A stretch of DNA of 64,000 nucleotides from Pedobacter aquatilis (GTDB lineage: Bacteria > Bacteroidota > Bacteroidia > Sphingobacteriales > Sphingobacteriaceae). The stretch spans positions 90,470 to 154,469 of the forward strand of contig NZ_JAUFPW010000028.1 in NCBI RefSeq assembly GCF_030409415.1. Direction: 5' to 3'. The translations under genes and the position numbers were made by a program. The number at the start of each line of letters is the position of its first letter. Position 1 is the stretch's first letter. The notes under the pieces are model-generated. The model made no database searches. It saw only the letters and a program-made list of their open reading frames with translations, and was not told where the DNA came from. This document shows positions 35,953 to 44,599 of the stretch, piece after piece.

Positions 35953-36609
35953 TTAATTTAAATCTGTCTTTTCCTCTTCAGCAGTTGATACTTTATTTTT
36001 TACAAAGGTAATTAATAATGGGATAGTTGTGATAAGGATGAAGCCAATAATAATATATAATAAATAATCGTTTATTTGTTTTTCAAATCGTCTGCCCAAA
36101 AAATAGCCTAATAAAGTGAGCGAGCAAATCCAAAGCAATGCACCAACAACGTTATAAAGCGCAAATTTTTTAAAATCTAATTTTACAACGCCAGCAAAAA
36201 TCGGCGCAAAAGTTCTTACAATTGGCACAAACCTGCCCATAATTAATGCAAACGCACCTTGCTTGTTGTAGTAATTCTCTGCGGCTTTTAAATAGCGTTT
36301 TTTAAAGAAAAAGCTGTCTTTTCTGGTATATAGCAAAGGACCGGTTCTACGCCCGAACCAATAACCTGTAAAATTACCTGAAATTGCAGCCACACATAGT
36401 CCGGCTAACAAAACCGCAATGTTTACATCGAGTTTGCCTGTCGCAACAAACATACCTGCAAGAAATAATAAATAATCGCCTGGCAGAAAAAAGCCAAAAA
36501 ACAAGCCCGTTTCTGCGTATATAACAAACACAACAAGATAGAATCCGCCCTCCCTCAATAGTTTTTCGGGAGAGATTAGATGCTGAAGGTTAGTCCAAAA
36601 ATCGTGCAT
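35953..36609 (-). CDS. DedA family membrane protein
   Basis: The 218-residue protein has several membrane helices and DedA motifs: [43 protein letters not shown] split by short loops, and [17 protein letters not shown] with the conserved Arg. DedA proteins are inner membrane proteins implicated in undecaprenyl-phosphate or phospholipid flipping and membrane homeostasis. It is first in the operon dedA-ppa-corC-rsmE-DUF4159-biotin carrier. Confidence 0.92.
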   Translation of the reverse strand: MHDFWTNLQHLISPEKLLREGGFYLVVFVIYAETGLFFGFFLPGDYLLFLAGMFVATGKLDVNIAVLLAGLCVAAISGNFTGYWFGRRTGPLLYTRKDSFFFKKRYLKAAENYYNKQGAFALIMGRFVPIVRTFAPIFAGVVKLDFKKFALYNVVGALLWICSLTLLGYFLGRRFEKQINDYLLYIIIGFILITTIPLLITFVKNKVSTAEEEKTDLN

Positions 36610-36979
36610 ATTGAATTATTCGTAAAACTACAAATAATTTTTAAAGAAAGAGGGGTTGATGTCTTTATTATCCATTACAATTATAACTCAGGAAAGATTT
36701 CAAGACAAAATAAAATCTCCCCCAAATTTTTCTCGCTACAATAAACATATAAAAAAATCTCCAAAAAACAGCAAAACCGTTTTAAAAGAGAAAGAGTTAG
36801 TGTCTTTTTTCATATTTATCAAATCAATGATAGCCAAGTTAATTAAAAATGTTAAATTAAATTTACATGCTAAACTTTTATAAGTTTAATTAACAACAGA
36901 TTTTGATATTGGTGAATGATAAACTACTTTTATAGCAGTAGTGAGTATTACCCAATATAGAATTTCTTTTAAAGTAATC
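36610..36979. other. AT-rich spacer without a recognised gene
   Basis: A 370-bp AT-rich stretch upstream of dedA and downstream of the exporter remnant. A 75-codon plus-strand frame at 36656 has a Lys/Ser/Asn composition typical of random AT-rich DNA and no recognisable domain. A weak A/T hairpin (TAAACTT with AAGTTTA near 36871-36888) is present. No promoter or terminator is convincing. Confidence 0.5.
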
Positions 36980-38155
36980 TTAATGAATCTCACTCTTTTC
37001 TTTTTGATGTTTACTTACTCCATTGTTAATTTCATAAATTCTATCGGCTATTTTTATTGTACTGTCTTTGTGCGCAATCATTAAAATAGTCATTTTGCTT
37101 TTCAATTTTATTAATAATTCTAAAATGAATTGTTCTGTTTTTGGATCAAGAGCTGCTGTTGCTTCGTCCAATAATAATAATTGTGGTTTTGTAAATAGCG
37201 CTCTTAAAAATGCTAAAATTTGCTTTTGACCGCCTGAAAGATTTAAACCATCTTCACCAACCTTTGTAAATAAGCCACTCGGAAATTGGTTAAAATAATT
37301 ACCTAACTTAAGCTCTTCGCATAAATCAAAAACTGTCTTAAAATCATCTTCATTATCACTTAAACATATATTTTCTAGAATTGAGCAGTTAAATATTTTA
37401 ACTTCTTGAGGAACTACAGAAATTATACTTCTCCACCTTTTTGTAGATAAGTTATTTAGGCTAAATTTTCCGTTAATTAAGATATACCCCGATTCATGTA
37501 CATAGAATCTTTGGAGAATTTGAAATAGAGTGCTTTTCCCACAACCACTTTCACCTAATATTGCTACAATTTCGTGATGGTTAATTTTTAGGTTAATATT
37601 TTTTAACAGTTGACTTCTGCCAGCAAAGCGAAATGTTAAGTTTCTTAATTCTAAATGTTCAAGCCTATTATCCCATTCATCATCTTCGATTAAAGTAGTT
37701 TGAGTGTCTTCTGGTTCAATAGAAGCAAATTCATACATTCTATTATATGCAACTTTGGCTTCTTGGAGTTGAAAGTTTGTTAACATCAACCTTGTACATG
37801 ATGGTAATATTCCTATACCAATTGAAAGTATAGCCATCATTTCGCCAATTTTCAATGTTTTTTCTAAGGTAAGGTATGCCGTTTCAGCCATTATTGCAAT
37901 AACTATTATGGTTGATAAAACTTCAACTATCAAATTAAAGCGGTTTCCTGTTTTACCAAGATTAATACTTTTTGCTTGAAACTGAGCAAAATATGCGCTT
38001 ATTCTATTTTTAAAAAGACTTTCCTTGTTAATTGATTTAATAACGGCTATCCCTTGAATATTATCAATGTAATTACTTTCGTTAGCAGCATAACCGCTCA
38101 TAACTTCTATTACCCTCAATAATTTTGCATTGTATTTCCAGACAATAAAACCCAT
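36980..38155 (-). CDS. N-terminally truncated ABC exporter (bacteriocin-type), probable remnant
   Basis: The 391-residue frame has the last part of an exporter membrane domain (about 1-125; QGIAVIKSINKESLFKNRI is the coupling region, then two helices) and a complete ATPase: Walker A GESGCGKST (201-209), a Q-loop at VVPQEV, signature LNLSGGQKQ, Walker B LLLLDEATAAL and H-loop IAHKD. Peptide exporters of this type have about 700 residues; the C39 peptidase and the first membrane helices are missing. Upstream in frame there are only 13 more codons before a TAA. It lies downstream of two double-glycine peptides, which suggests it was their exporter. Confidence 0.75.
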   Translation of the reverse strand: MGFIVWKYNAKLLRVIEVMSGYAANESNYIDNIQGIAVIKSINKESLFKNRISAYFAQFQAKSINLGKTGNRFNLIVEVLSTIIVIAIMAETAYLTLEKTLKIGEMMAILSIGIGILPSCTRLMLTNFQLQEAKVAYNRMYEFASIEPEDTQTTLIEDDEWDNRLEHLELRNLTFRFAGRSQLLKNINLKINHHEIVAILGESGCGKSTLFQILQRFYVHESGYILINGKFSLNNLSTKRWRSIISVVPQEVKIFNCSILENICLSDNEDDFKTVFDLCEELKLGNYFNQFPSGLFTKVGEDGLNLSGGQKQILAFLRALFTKPQLLLLDEATAALDPKTEQFILELLIKLKSKMTILMIAHKDSTIKIADRIYEINNGVSKHQKEKSEIH

Positions 38156-38169
38156 TAACGGAATAGCAG

Positions 38170-38298
38170 TTAAATTTGCTCTTGAAACGTATTATAGTAA
38201 GTTTCTCTTGTAATTAACCAATTATTGATAATAAAAATAAGTATAACTGTACTAATGGCTAACCCAGTGTATAAATAAATATTTTTATTAATATGCAT
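38170..38298 (-). CDS. 42-residue membrane ORF just upstream of the exporter remnant
   Basis: The frame MHINKNIYLY... encodes one clear membrane helix (GLAISTVILIFIINNWLI) and ends NTFQEQI before TAA. Its end overlaps, in a different frame, the 13 open codons before the exporter ATG. One extra base near 38172 would fuse the two frames, so it may be a piece of the same decayed exporter. Alternatively it is an independent small membrane protein. Confidence 0.4.
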   Translation of the reverse strand: MHINKNIYLYTGLAISTVILIFIINNWLITRETYYNTFQEQI

Positions 38299-38368
38299 TT
38301 GTTAAATATTAATTAGAGAAATGCTTACAGAAGGCACTCTAAAAACCAACCTTCTGTAAACAATTTGT

Positions 38369-38518
38369 TTATTCTGAATGGCTATTGTTCCAGCATTCAA
38401 TTACCGCATTAGCATTTAGCGCTACACCAATCAATCCAAGCCATAAACCTGCAACATGATATATGCATTTTGCTCCTCCATTAACAGAAGACATTTTTTC
38501 ATTTGAAATCTTTACCAC
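38369..38518 (-). CDS. Double-glycine-leader peptide 2 (bacteriocin-like, 49 residues)
   Basis: From a GTG at 38518 the frame gives leader MVKISNEKMSSVNGG (15 residues) and a 34-residue core with cysteines at core positions 3 and 27 (AKCIYHVAGL... to ...AVIECW). Leader positions -12, -7 and -4 are I, M and V, and -2/-1 are GG, the canonical pattern for C39-type processing. The core is hydrophobic with GLWLGLIGVAL. The leader length and Met/Gly positions equal those of peptide 1 upstream. The start overlaps the end of the small membrane protein gene by 20 bp. An ATG at 38494 would remove most of the leader. Confidence 0.65.
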   Translation of the reverse strand: MVKISNEKMSSVNGGAKCIYHVAGLWLGLIGVALNANAVIECWNNSHSE

Positions 38519-38681
38519 TTTTTATTAATTTAATTAATTCAACCCCATTGTACATAAAAATTATTATCATGAAAAAAAACTTCCAGCTAGGATCTAAGAA
38601 ATCATACTTGTCATTAAATATGATAATTACAACACTTAAAATTATTGTAATGAAAAAAAAATATGCTTCCCTTTTTTTCAT
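38499..38681 (-). CDS. Small two-helix membrane protein, possible immunity protein
   Basis: The 60-residue product (MKKREAYFFFITII...) has two membrane helices: FFFITIILSVVIIIF and WKFFFMIIIFMYNGVELI, and ends LIKSGKDFK. The frame extends to a GTG at 38714, but that would overlap the peptide 1 gene, so ATG 38681 is preferred, 16 nt after the peptide 1 stop. A small basic membrane protein between two bacteriocin-like genes fits an immunity protein. No family is recognised. Confidence 0.6.
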   Translation of the reverse strand: MKKREAYFFFITIILSVVIIIFNDKYDFLDPSWKFFFMIIIFMYNGVELIKLIKSGKDFK

Positions 38682-38697
38682 GATATTAATCACTTCA

Positions 38698-38880
38698 TTA
38701 AAAACAGTCTCCACTCATTGCAGCTAAAAATGCTCCCCCAGACAGAACAAATCCACCTGCAAAACCTAGAAGACCTACCCCACTTCCAATAATAATTGTA
38801 GCACCAGCAATCATACAATTTCTTTGATTCATGCCGCCACCTACAAGAATTTCCATTTGCTTAATTTTTAATTTTTTCAT
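38698..38880 (-). CDS. Double-glycine-leader peptide 1 (bacteriocin-like, 60 residues)
   Basis: The leader MKKLKIKQMEILVGG has hydrophobic residues at -12 (L), -7 (M) and -4 (L) and GG at -2/-1, as in class II bacteriocins and peptide pheromones. The 45-residue core begins GMNQRNCMIAG and ends AMSGDCF, with cysteines at core positions 7 and 44 and many glycines (GSGVGLLGFAGG, LSGG), suggesting a membrane-active helix pair or GxxxG packing and one disulfide. It is first in the minus-strand operon facing the LytTR regulator. Confidence 0.75.
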   Translation of the reverse strand: MKKLKIKQMEILVGGGMNQRNCMIAGATIIIGSGVGLLGFAGGFVLSGGAFLAAMSGDCF

Positions 38881-38949
38881 TTTGTTTTAAATTTAAGTTT
38901 AACATTAATTAAAAACTTCTGGCCAGTTGTTTCTGTAGTACAATACTGG

Positions 38950-38978
38950 CAAAAAGAATATTCCTTTTCTCATTTCAA
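38950..38978 (-). promoter_or_regulatory. Candidate promoter of the peptide operon
   Basis: On the minus strand TTG (38978-38976) is followed by 18 nt and TCTTTTTG (38957-38950), one mismatch from TAnnTTTG. The weak -7 box and the overlap of the TTG with a repeat unit suit an activator-dependent promoter. The leader to the peptide 1 ATG is about 65 nt. Confidence 0.5.
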
Positions 38979-39008
38979 GGATGAAATCGTGTTTTTCAAG
39001 GATGAAAT
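38973..39008. promoter_or_regulatory. Two 15-bp direct repeats, 21 bp apart: likely LytTR operator
   Basis: TTTCAAGGATGAAAT occurs at 38973-38987 and again at 38994-39008. The start-to-start distance is 21 bp, two helical turns, which is the known geometry for LytTR-domain dimers. Each unit is itself a partial dyad (TTTCA with TGAAA). The unit nearer to the peptide operon contains its -33 TTG. The regulator gene starts 105 bp away on the other side. Confidence 0.7.
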
Positions 39009-39044
39009 TTTAAAAAACAATAAATTAAGCCTAAATTATTGTCT

Positions 39045-39052
39045 TACATTTG
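39045..39052 (+). promoter_or_regulatory. -7 box TACATTTG of the LytTR regulator gene
   Basis: A full TAnnTTTG match about 60 nt before the regulator ATG. No clear -33 TTG is present. Confidence 0.45.
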
Positions 39053-39112
39053 TTACACTAAATTTTACCAATCATCCCTTCGGTAAATGCTTTCAAAATA
39101 AACGAAGAGAAG

Positions 39113-39802
39113 ATGACGCTAAATTGCATCGTAATAGATGATGACCCAATAGTTATTGAACAGATAAAGGAATATATAACCAATACAAAGGATTTAAAAT
39201 TTGTAAAAAGCTATACAAACCCTAAAAATGCGATGAGCGACATATTAAACGGTCAGGATAAAATAGACATTTTATTTACGGATATAGAAATGCCTGAGCT
39301 TTCAGGTTTAGAGCTTGCCACTAAATTGAGGCATAAAACCAGATTTCTAATTTTAATGAGCGGGCATCTCCACTATGCAATAGATGGTTATGATTTAAAG
39401 GCAAATGGATTCTTATCAAAACCTATTGCTTACAAAAAATTCATATCGGCAACCAAAAGTATTTTTGAAACCTTACAGGTAGACAAACCATTCATCATAT
39501 TCAAAATTAAAGACAGTAAAGAATTAGTGAAAATTTGGCTTGAGGAAATTATCTATATCGAAGCAAATGGAAATTATGTAATCATTAATGCTACAAAAAA
39601 ACAATTTACAACGCTAATGAAGCTTTCAGAAATTGAAGAGCGACTATCATCTTTCAAACGATTTTTAAGAATTCATAAGTCATTTATTATATCTACAGCT
39701 TTTATAGAAAAGTATCAAGACGGCTTCATATACCTCTCAAATAAAAAATCCCTGTCGGTAACTTCTACCTACAGGGATGATTTATTAAGTTTTTTAGATT
39801 AA
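39113..39802 (+). CDS. LytTR-family response regulator
   Basis: The 229-residue protein has a receiver domain (1-120) with acidic pocket D10-D11, phospho-acceptor D57 in LFTDIEMPELSG and conserved K103 in LSKP. A LytTR DNA-binding domain follows (about 130-228; KIWLEEIIYIEANGNYVII, RFLRIHKSFIIS). LytTR regulators control bacteriocins and peptide-sensing circuits in Firmicutes and many processes in Bacteroidota. No histidine kinase is adjacent. It is divergent from the peptide operon across the repeat operator and convergent with nuoN (4-bp gap). Confidence 0.9.
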   Translation: MTLNCIVIDDDPIVIEQIKEYITNTKDLKFVKSYTNPKNAMSDILNGQDKIDILFTDIEMPELSGLELATKLRHKTRFLILMSGHLHYAIDGYDLKANGFLSKPIAYKKFISATKSIFETLQVDKPFIIFKIKDSKELVKIWLEEIIYIEANGNYVIINATKKQFTTLMKLSEIEERLSSFKRFLRIHKSFIISTAFIEKYQDGFIYLSNKKSLSVTSTYRDDLLSFLD

Positions 39803-39806
39803 AAGA

Positions 39807-41180
39807 TTAGATCAGATTTAAAATTATTGCAGGATAAATACCCAAAATTAAGGTAATGGCTACTGAAACTGCCAAAACAACTTTGTATTGCATTGGCGTA
39901 GAAAGTTCAACTTCAGCACCATCTTTAAACCACATAGCTACAATAACCTTAAAATAATAGTAAAAACCTACTAATGCATTCAATACTGCAAATGCGACTA
40001 ATAGTATTTGATACTCGCCCATTACGTTCAAAAACATCAGGTATTTACCAATAAAACCAGCTGTTAGGGGAATACCCGCCAAAGATAACATGGCTATTGT
40101 TAGTGCCATCGCCACTAAAGGATTTTTCTTACCTAAACCATTAAAACTTTCAAAGCTATCGCTACCTGTTTTTTGCTTCACTAAGATTAATACCGCAAAA
40201 GCGATGATGGATGCGAAGGTATAAGCGGCTGCATAAACTAAAACGCTATTTTCCGAATTTGCGCTAATCACGATTAAAGAAAATAATAAGTAGCCCGCAT
40301 GCGAAATACTTGAATAGGCAAGCATACGCTTGAAGTTCTTTTGAAACAATGCGGTAACATTACCAATAAATAAAGTAATGCAAACAATCACAATTAAAGG
40401 CACAACCCAAAAATCATGAAGCGGTGCAAAAGCATCAGCAAACAATCTTAAGAAGGCAGCAAAACCAGCAGTTTTAACAACTGTACTCATGAAGGTCGTA
40501 ATCAAGGTTGGTGAACCTTCATACACATCTGGAGTCCAGAAATGGAATGGAGCAGCACCAATTTTAAAGCACAAACCAATCATCATCAGGATAACACCTG
40601 GATAAAAAATTGACGAAATCGCTTTGCTATTTTCTACTAAGTAAGCTTGAATTTTATCTAAATCGAATGAACCTGTCGCACCATAGATTAAAGTAATACC
40701 GAAAAGTAAAAACCCTGTAGAGAAAGCACCCATTAGGAAATACTTTAATGAAGCTTCGTTAGAGGCAAAATCTTTTTTACGGATACCCGCAAGGATATAT
40801 AAACTCACTGACATGATTTCCAGGCCTACAAACAGCATCGCCATATTTTTGTACGAAACCATCATAATCATCCCCGCCAGGGCGAAAAGAATTAAGGTGT
40901 AATATTCGGCTATGTTATCGCTCTTTGAGTGGAAATAGTTTTGGGTAAGTAAGAAAATCAACAATGTTCCAACGATGCAAACGCCAGAAAAAGCCAGAGC
41001 AAAATTATCAGTTTGCATCATTCCGAAATGAATGGCATTGCCATTCCATGCAGCAGCTGTAAAGCCTAATGCAGTAAGTAAGCCAACAACGGTAAGCGGC
41101 AATAATGCTTTCTTTGCTTTAAACAAACCTGCATAAAGCACAATAAAAGCGGTTATACTAATGGTTATAATAATATTCAT
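39807..41180 (-). CDS. nuoN: NADH-quinone oxidoreductase subunit N
   Basis: The 457-residue protein is an antiporter-like membrane subunit of complex I with about 14 helices. Key segments are YFLMGAFSTGFLLFG (conserved Lys before it), FKIGAAPFHFWTPDVYEGSP and RMLAYSSISHAGY. It takes part in proton pumping in the inner membrane. It is the last gene of the nuoA-N operon, 3 nt after nuoM. Confidence 0.95.
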   Translation of the reverse strand: MNIIITISITAFIVLYAGLFKAKKALLPLTVVGLLTALGFTAAAWNGNAIHFGMMQTDNFALAFSGVCIVGTLLIFLLTQNYFHSKSDNIAEYYTLILFALAGMIMMVSYKNMAMLFVGLEIMSVSLYILAGIRKKDFASNEASLKYFLMGAFSTGFLLFGITLIYGATGSFDLDKIQAYLVENSKAISSIFYPGVILMMIGLCFKIGAAPFHFWTPDVYEGSPTLITTFMSTVVKTAGFAAFLRLFADAFAPLHDFWVVPLIVIVCITLFIGNVTALFQKNFKRMLAYSSISHAGYLLFSLIVISANSENSVLVYAAAYTFASIIAFAVLILVKQKTGSDSFESFNGLGKKNPLVAMALTIAMLSLAGIPLTAGFIGKYLMFLNVMGEYQILLVAFAVLNALVGFYYYFKVIVAMWFKDGAEVELSTPMQYKVVLAVSVAITLILGIYPAIILNLI

Positions 41181-41183
41181 TGC

Positions 41184-42665
41184 TTATTTTACTGATGTTA
41201 ATTTTTGATTTACCTGTTCTAATAAATGTTGTACAGATGCCTCTGTTAAGTGCAATAATGGTTTTGGATAAACACCCAAAACAATAATTAAAGCACAGAT
41301 AATATAAAGAACCAATTTTTCAGTTCCTTGAATATCGGTGAAAGTAATGGTCAGTTCGTTTGTTTTGCCAAGCATTACGTTCTGGTACATACGCAACATA
41401 TAAACGGCCCCGAAGATGATGGTTAAGCCCGCAATGGCAGCCGCCCAAATGCTATAATGATAAACACCCATTAACAATAAGAACTCACCAATAAATCCGT
41501 TGGTACCTGGTAAAGCAACAGTTCCTAAAACGATGATTAAAAACACAATTGCCAATTGAGGTGCTGCTTTAGCAATACCGCCTAATTCTTCAATTTTATT
41601 GGTTTTTGTACGAGAAAAGATAATATCTAAAACGAAAAATAAACCGACTACGTTAATACCGTGGCTTAACATCTGCACCATTGCACCTTGCATCCCTTGT
41701 AGACCAAGATTTCCAAGATTAAAGGATGCAAATATACCTGCCGAGATTAATCCCACGTGGGCAATTGATGAGTAGGCGACCAAACGTTTTGCATCTTTTT
41801 GTGTAAATGCAATTATTGATGCATAAACAATACCGATAATAGAAAGCACCATCGCCAGGCAAGACCAATCTTGAACACCTGTAGGTACAATTGGCAACAA
41901 CCATCTGATTACACCGTAAATACCCATTTTTAACATGATACTTGATAACAACATCGTTCCTTGAGTTGGAGCAGCGGTATAGGTATCGGGTTGCCAGGTA
42001 TGGAATGGGAAAATCGGCATCTTAATCGCAAATGCAATAAAGAAAGCCCAGAAAATCCAGCCTTGCTGTGCACTATCTAAGTTTAACTTATAAAATTCTG
42101 CAATTTCAAAATTGTTAGCAGGGTTTTGTAAGTACAAGTAAATAATACCCATCAACATAAACAATGAACCTGCAATCGTATAAACGAAGAACTTCATGTT
42201 AATGCGAACCCTATCTTTTCCACCCCAGAATGCGCAAATAAAATAGATTGGAATTAAAGCCGCTTCCCATCCGATGTAGAATAAGAAAGCATCCATTGCA
42301 GTAAACACCAATAATAAACCAGCTTGCATAAAAAGTATCAATGCGTAAAAGGCAGATGGATTTTTATAGTCGTGTTTGTAGCTCGACAAAATGATTATCG
42401 GGATTAACAAATTGGTTAGCAAAACCACCAACATACTGATACCATCGATACCTGCATGAAAGCGGATGCCTAAGTCTGCAATCCATGGTAAATTTGCCTC
42501 GAACTGTGTACTTGCATTTGGAATGAAGTTACAGGCAATAAACAAGGCTACGCCTAAAGATGCAACCGCAATCACGGTCGAAACGATTTTAGCCGACTTA
42601 CCTGAAAATGCCGTAATGATAGCACCAACAAGCGGAAGAAATATAAGTAGTAAAAGTTGTTCCAT
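41184..42665 (-). CDS. nuoM: NADH-quinone oxidoreductase subunit M
   Basis: The start is set at ATG 42665 (MEQLLLLIFLP). The frame is open 21 codons further, but that part would run into the nuoL end and is not NuoM-like. The roughly 493-residue antiporter-like subunit has FFIGWEAALIPIYFI-type helices, IKMPIFPFHTWQPDTYTAAPT and RLVAYSSIAHVGLI, with the conserved Lys and Glu of the proton path. It follows nuoL by 19 nt. Confidence 0.95.
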   Translation of the reverse strand: MEQLLLLIFLPLVGAIITAFSGKSAKIVSTVIAVASLGVALFIACNFIPNASTQFEANLPWIADLGIRFHAGIDGISMLVVLLTNLLIPIIILSSYKHDYKNPSAFYALILFMQAGLLLVFTAMDAFLFYIGWEAALIPIYFICAFWGGKDRVRINMKFFVYTIAGSLFMLMGIIYLYLQNPANNFEIAEFYKLNLDSAQQGWIFWAFFIAFAIKMPIFPFHTWQPDTYTAAPTQGTMLLSSIMLKMGIYGVIRWLLPIVPTGVQDWSCLAMVLSIIGIVYASIIAFTQKDAKRLVAYSSIAHVGLISAGIFASFNLGNLGLQGMQGAMVQMLSHGINVVGLFFVLDIIFSRTKTNKIEELGGIAKAAPQLAIVFLIIVLGTVALPGTNGFIGEFLLLMGVYHYSIWAAAIAGLTIIFGAVYMLRMYQNVMLGKTNELTITFTDIQGTEKLVLYIICALIIVLGVYPKPLLHLTEASVQHLLEQVNQKLTSVK

Positions 42666-42684
42666 TATTATTTTTGAACCCTTT

Positions 42685-44586
42685 TTATATGTAATAAAAT
42701 GTATAAGCAAGCAATGCGATGATACCAATAATCATCATAAATATGTAGAAACCTACATTTCCGCTTTGTAATAAACGAACGCCTTTACTGGCTTCGTTTG
42801 TACTCCAACCCAATCCGTTAACAATGCCGTCAATAAATTTAGTATCGATAATTCTGTAAAAGAATTTCGAAAATGCATCTAATGGTTTTGTAATGATGAA
42901 ATCGTAAATCTCATCTAAATAAAATTTGTTGTAAGATAGTTTAGCCAATGCTGAACGTGGTGCTTCATCAGCAACTGGTACGCGTGCACCTTTTACATAT
43001 CTGGTGTAAGCATAAAGCAAAGCGATGATTGCCGCCACAACCGAAACACCCATCAAACTAAATTCTGTTGAATGACTTAAATCTAGTTCATGTTGCGAAA
43101 TACCTGCACCAGTTAACCAATGCGCCAACCACTCGTTCCCACCGAAAACGTGAGGAATATTAATCGCTCCACCAATAGCAGCTAAAATTGCTAAAATGAC
43201 TAATGGCGTAGTCATCGCCGCTGGCGATTCATGAACATGGCTTTCTTCGTGATGTGTTCCCCTATATTTTCCAGAGAAAGTAAGGAACATCATTCTAAAC
43301 ATATAAAATGCGGTTAAGAATGCAGTTACCACACCAACACCCCAAAGAATAGGACTTGCCTGGAAAGCATGCGCTAAAATTTCATCCTTTGAAAAGAAAC
43401 CCGAGAATGGCGGTAAGCCTGCAATTGCAATGGTACCAATCATCATGGTTAAGAAAGTAACCGGAAGTTTCTTTCTCAATCCACCCATATGGCGCATATC
43501 TTGTTCATGATGCATGGCATGAATAACCGAACCTGCGCCTAAGAATAGTAATGCTTTGAAGAATGCGTGGGTTAATACATGGAAGAATGAACCTGTATAA
43601 GCACCAACGCCTAAGCCTAAAAACATATACCCCAACTGAGATACGGTTGAATAAGCCAATACTTTCTTAATATCTGTTTGCGTTAAGGCGATAATTGCAG
43701 CGACCAGTGCAGTTGCAGCACCTATTATCGCTATAATGTTTTGCGTAAATGGCGCAAGATCAAACAATACGCTTGAACGAGCAATCATATAAATACCAGC
43801 CGTTACCATCGTAGCCGCGTGGATTAATGCCGAAACAGGTGTTGGTCCTGCCATCGCATCTGGCAACCAGGTAAATAAAGGCAACTGTGCCGATTTACCA
43901 CAAGCACCAATAAATAATAAAATGGTAATTAAAACCAGGGTATTATTTCCAGGCAACATATTTGCCGCTTGAGGGAAGATTTTTGAAAACTCCAAACTTC
44001 CGAAAAAGTTGAACATTAAGAATACACCTAACAAAAAGCCTAAATCACCAATACGGTTCATTACAAAAGCTTTTTTCGCTGCTGATGCATAAGCGCTGTT
44101 TGTGTACCAAAAACCGATTAACAGGTATGAACATAAACCTACGCCCTCCCAACCGATAAACATAACGATGTAGTTTGAACCCAATACCAATAACAGCATG
44201 AAGAATACAAACAGGTTCAGGTAAGCGAAAAATTTACCAAATCCTGCATCATCATGCATGTAGCTGGTAGAATATAAGTGGATTAAGAAGCCAATTCCTG
44301 TAATTATCAAAAGCATGATTGAACTCAATGGGTCAACCAAAAATGAAAGTGGAATGTGTAATGCGCCTGCGCTAATCCAATCGAATAAAAATACTTCGTG
44401 AGATTTCTGTGTATCGCCTTGTAAACTAAAGAAAATAACTACGCTGATGATGAAAGAAGCTAAAATTACACCACTTCCAATAATGCCAACAAGTCCTTTA
44501 GATAGAGAGTTTCTGCCCAGCCCATTAATTACAAACCCTAAAAGGGGAAGTAAAGGAACCAACCAAATCAATTGTTCTATTGTCAT
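42685..44586 (-). CDS. nuoL: NADH-quinone oxidoreductase subunit L
   Basis: The 633-residue protein is the largest antiporter-like subunit: VMFIGWEGVGLCSYLLIGFW, QLPLFTWLPDAMAGPTPVSALIHAATMV split by a turn, KVLAYSTVSQLGYMFLG, and a C-terminal extension that includes the lateral helix and final anchor helix (MMIIGIIALLAYTFYYI). It is full length for the family. It follows nuoK by 13 nt. Confidence 0.96.
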   Translation of the reverse strand: MTIEQLIWLVPLLPLLGFVINGLGRNSLSKGLVGIIGSGVILASFIISVVIFFSLQGDTQKSHEVFLFDWISAGALHIPLSFLVDPLSSIMLLIITGIGFLIHLYSTSYMHDDAGFGKFFAYLNLFVFFMLLLVLGSNYIVMFIGWEGVGLCSYLLIGFWYTNSAYASAAKKAFVMNRIGDLGFLLGVFLMFNFFGSLEFSKIFPQAANMLPGNNTLVLITILLFIGACGKSAQLPLFTWLPDAMAGPTPVSALIHAATMVTAGIYMIARSSVLFDLAPFTQNIIAIIGAATALVAAIIALTQTDIKKVLAYSTVSQLGYMFLGLGVGAYTGSFFHVLTHAFFKALLFLGAGSVIHAMHHEQDMRHMGGLRKKLPVTFLTMMIGTIAIAGLPPFSGFFSKDEILAHAFQASPILWGVGVVTAFLTAFYMFRMMFLTFSGKYRGTHHEESHVHESPAAMTTPLVILAILAAIGGAINIPHVFGGNEWLAHWLTGAGISQHELDLSHSTEFSLMGVSVVAAIIALLYAYTRYVKGARVPVADEAPRSALAKLSYNKFYLDEIYDFIITKPLDAFSKFFYRIIDTKFIDGIVNGLGWSTNEASKGVRLLQSGNVGFYIFMMIIGIIALLAYTFYYI

Positions 44587-44599
44587 TCTTAATATATAT

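Noticed and set aside
36656..36883. 75-codon plus-strand frame in the spacer upstream of dedA
   Set aside because: Lys/Ser/Asn-rich, no domain or promoter, in AT-rich DNA where such frames are expected.
36980..38155. Treating the ABC protein as a complete half-transporter
   Set aside because: Only the end of the membrane domain is present, and the upstream in-frame stop leaves no room for the rest.
38503..38727. 74-codon plus-strand frame across the peptide operon
   Set aside because: Antisense to three minus-strand genes that fit a coherent operon, and it has no recognisable feature.
42666..42728. Longer NuoM start
   Set aside because: The extension would overlap the nuoL end and lacks the hydrophobic NuoM start MEQLLLLIF.
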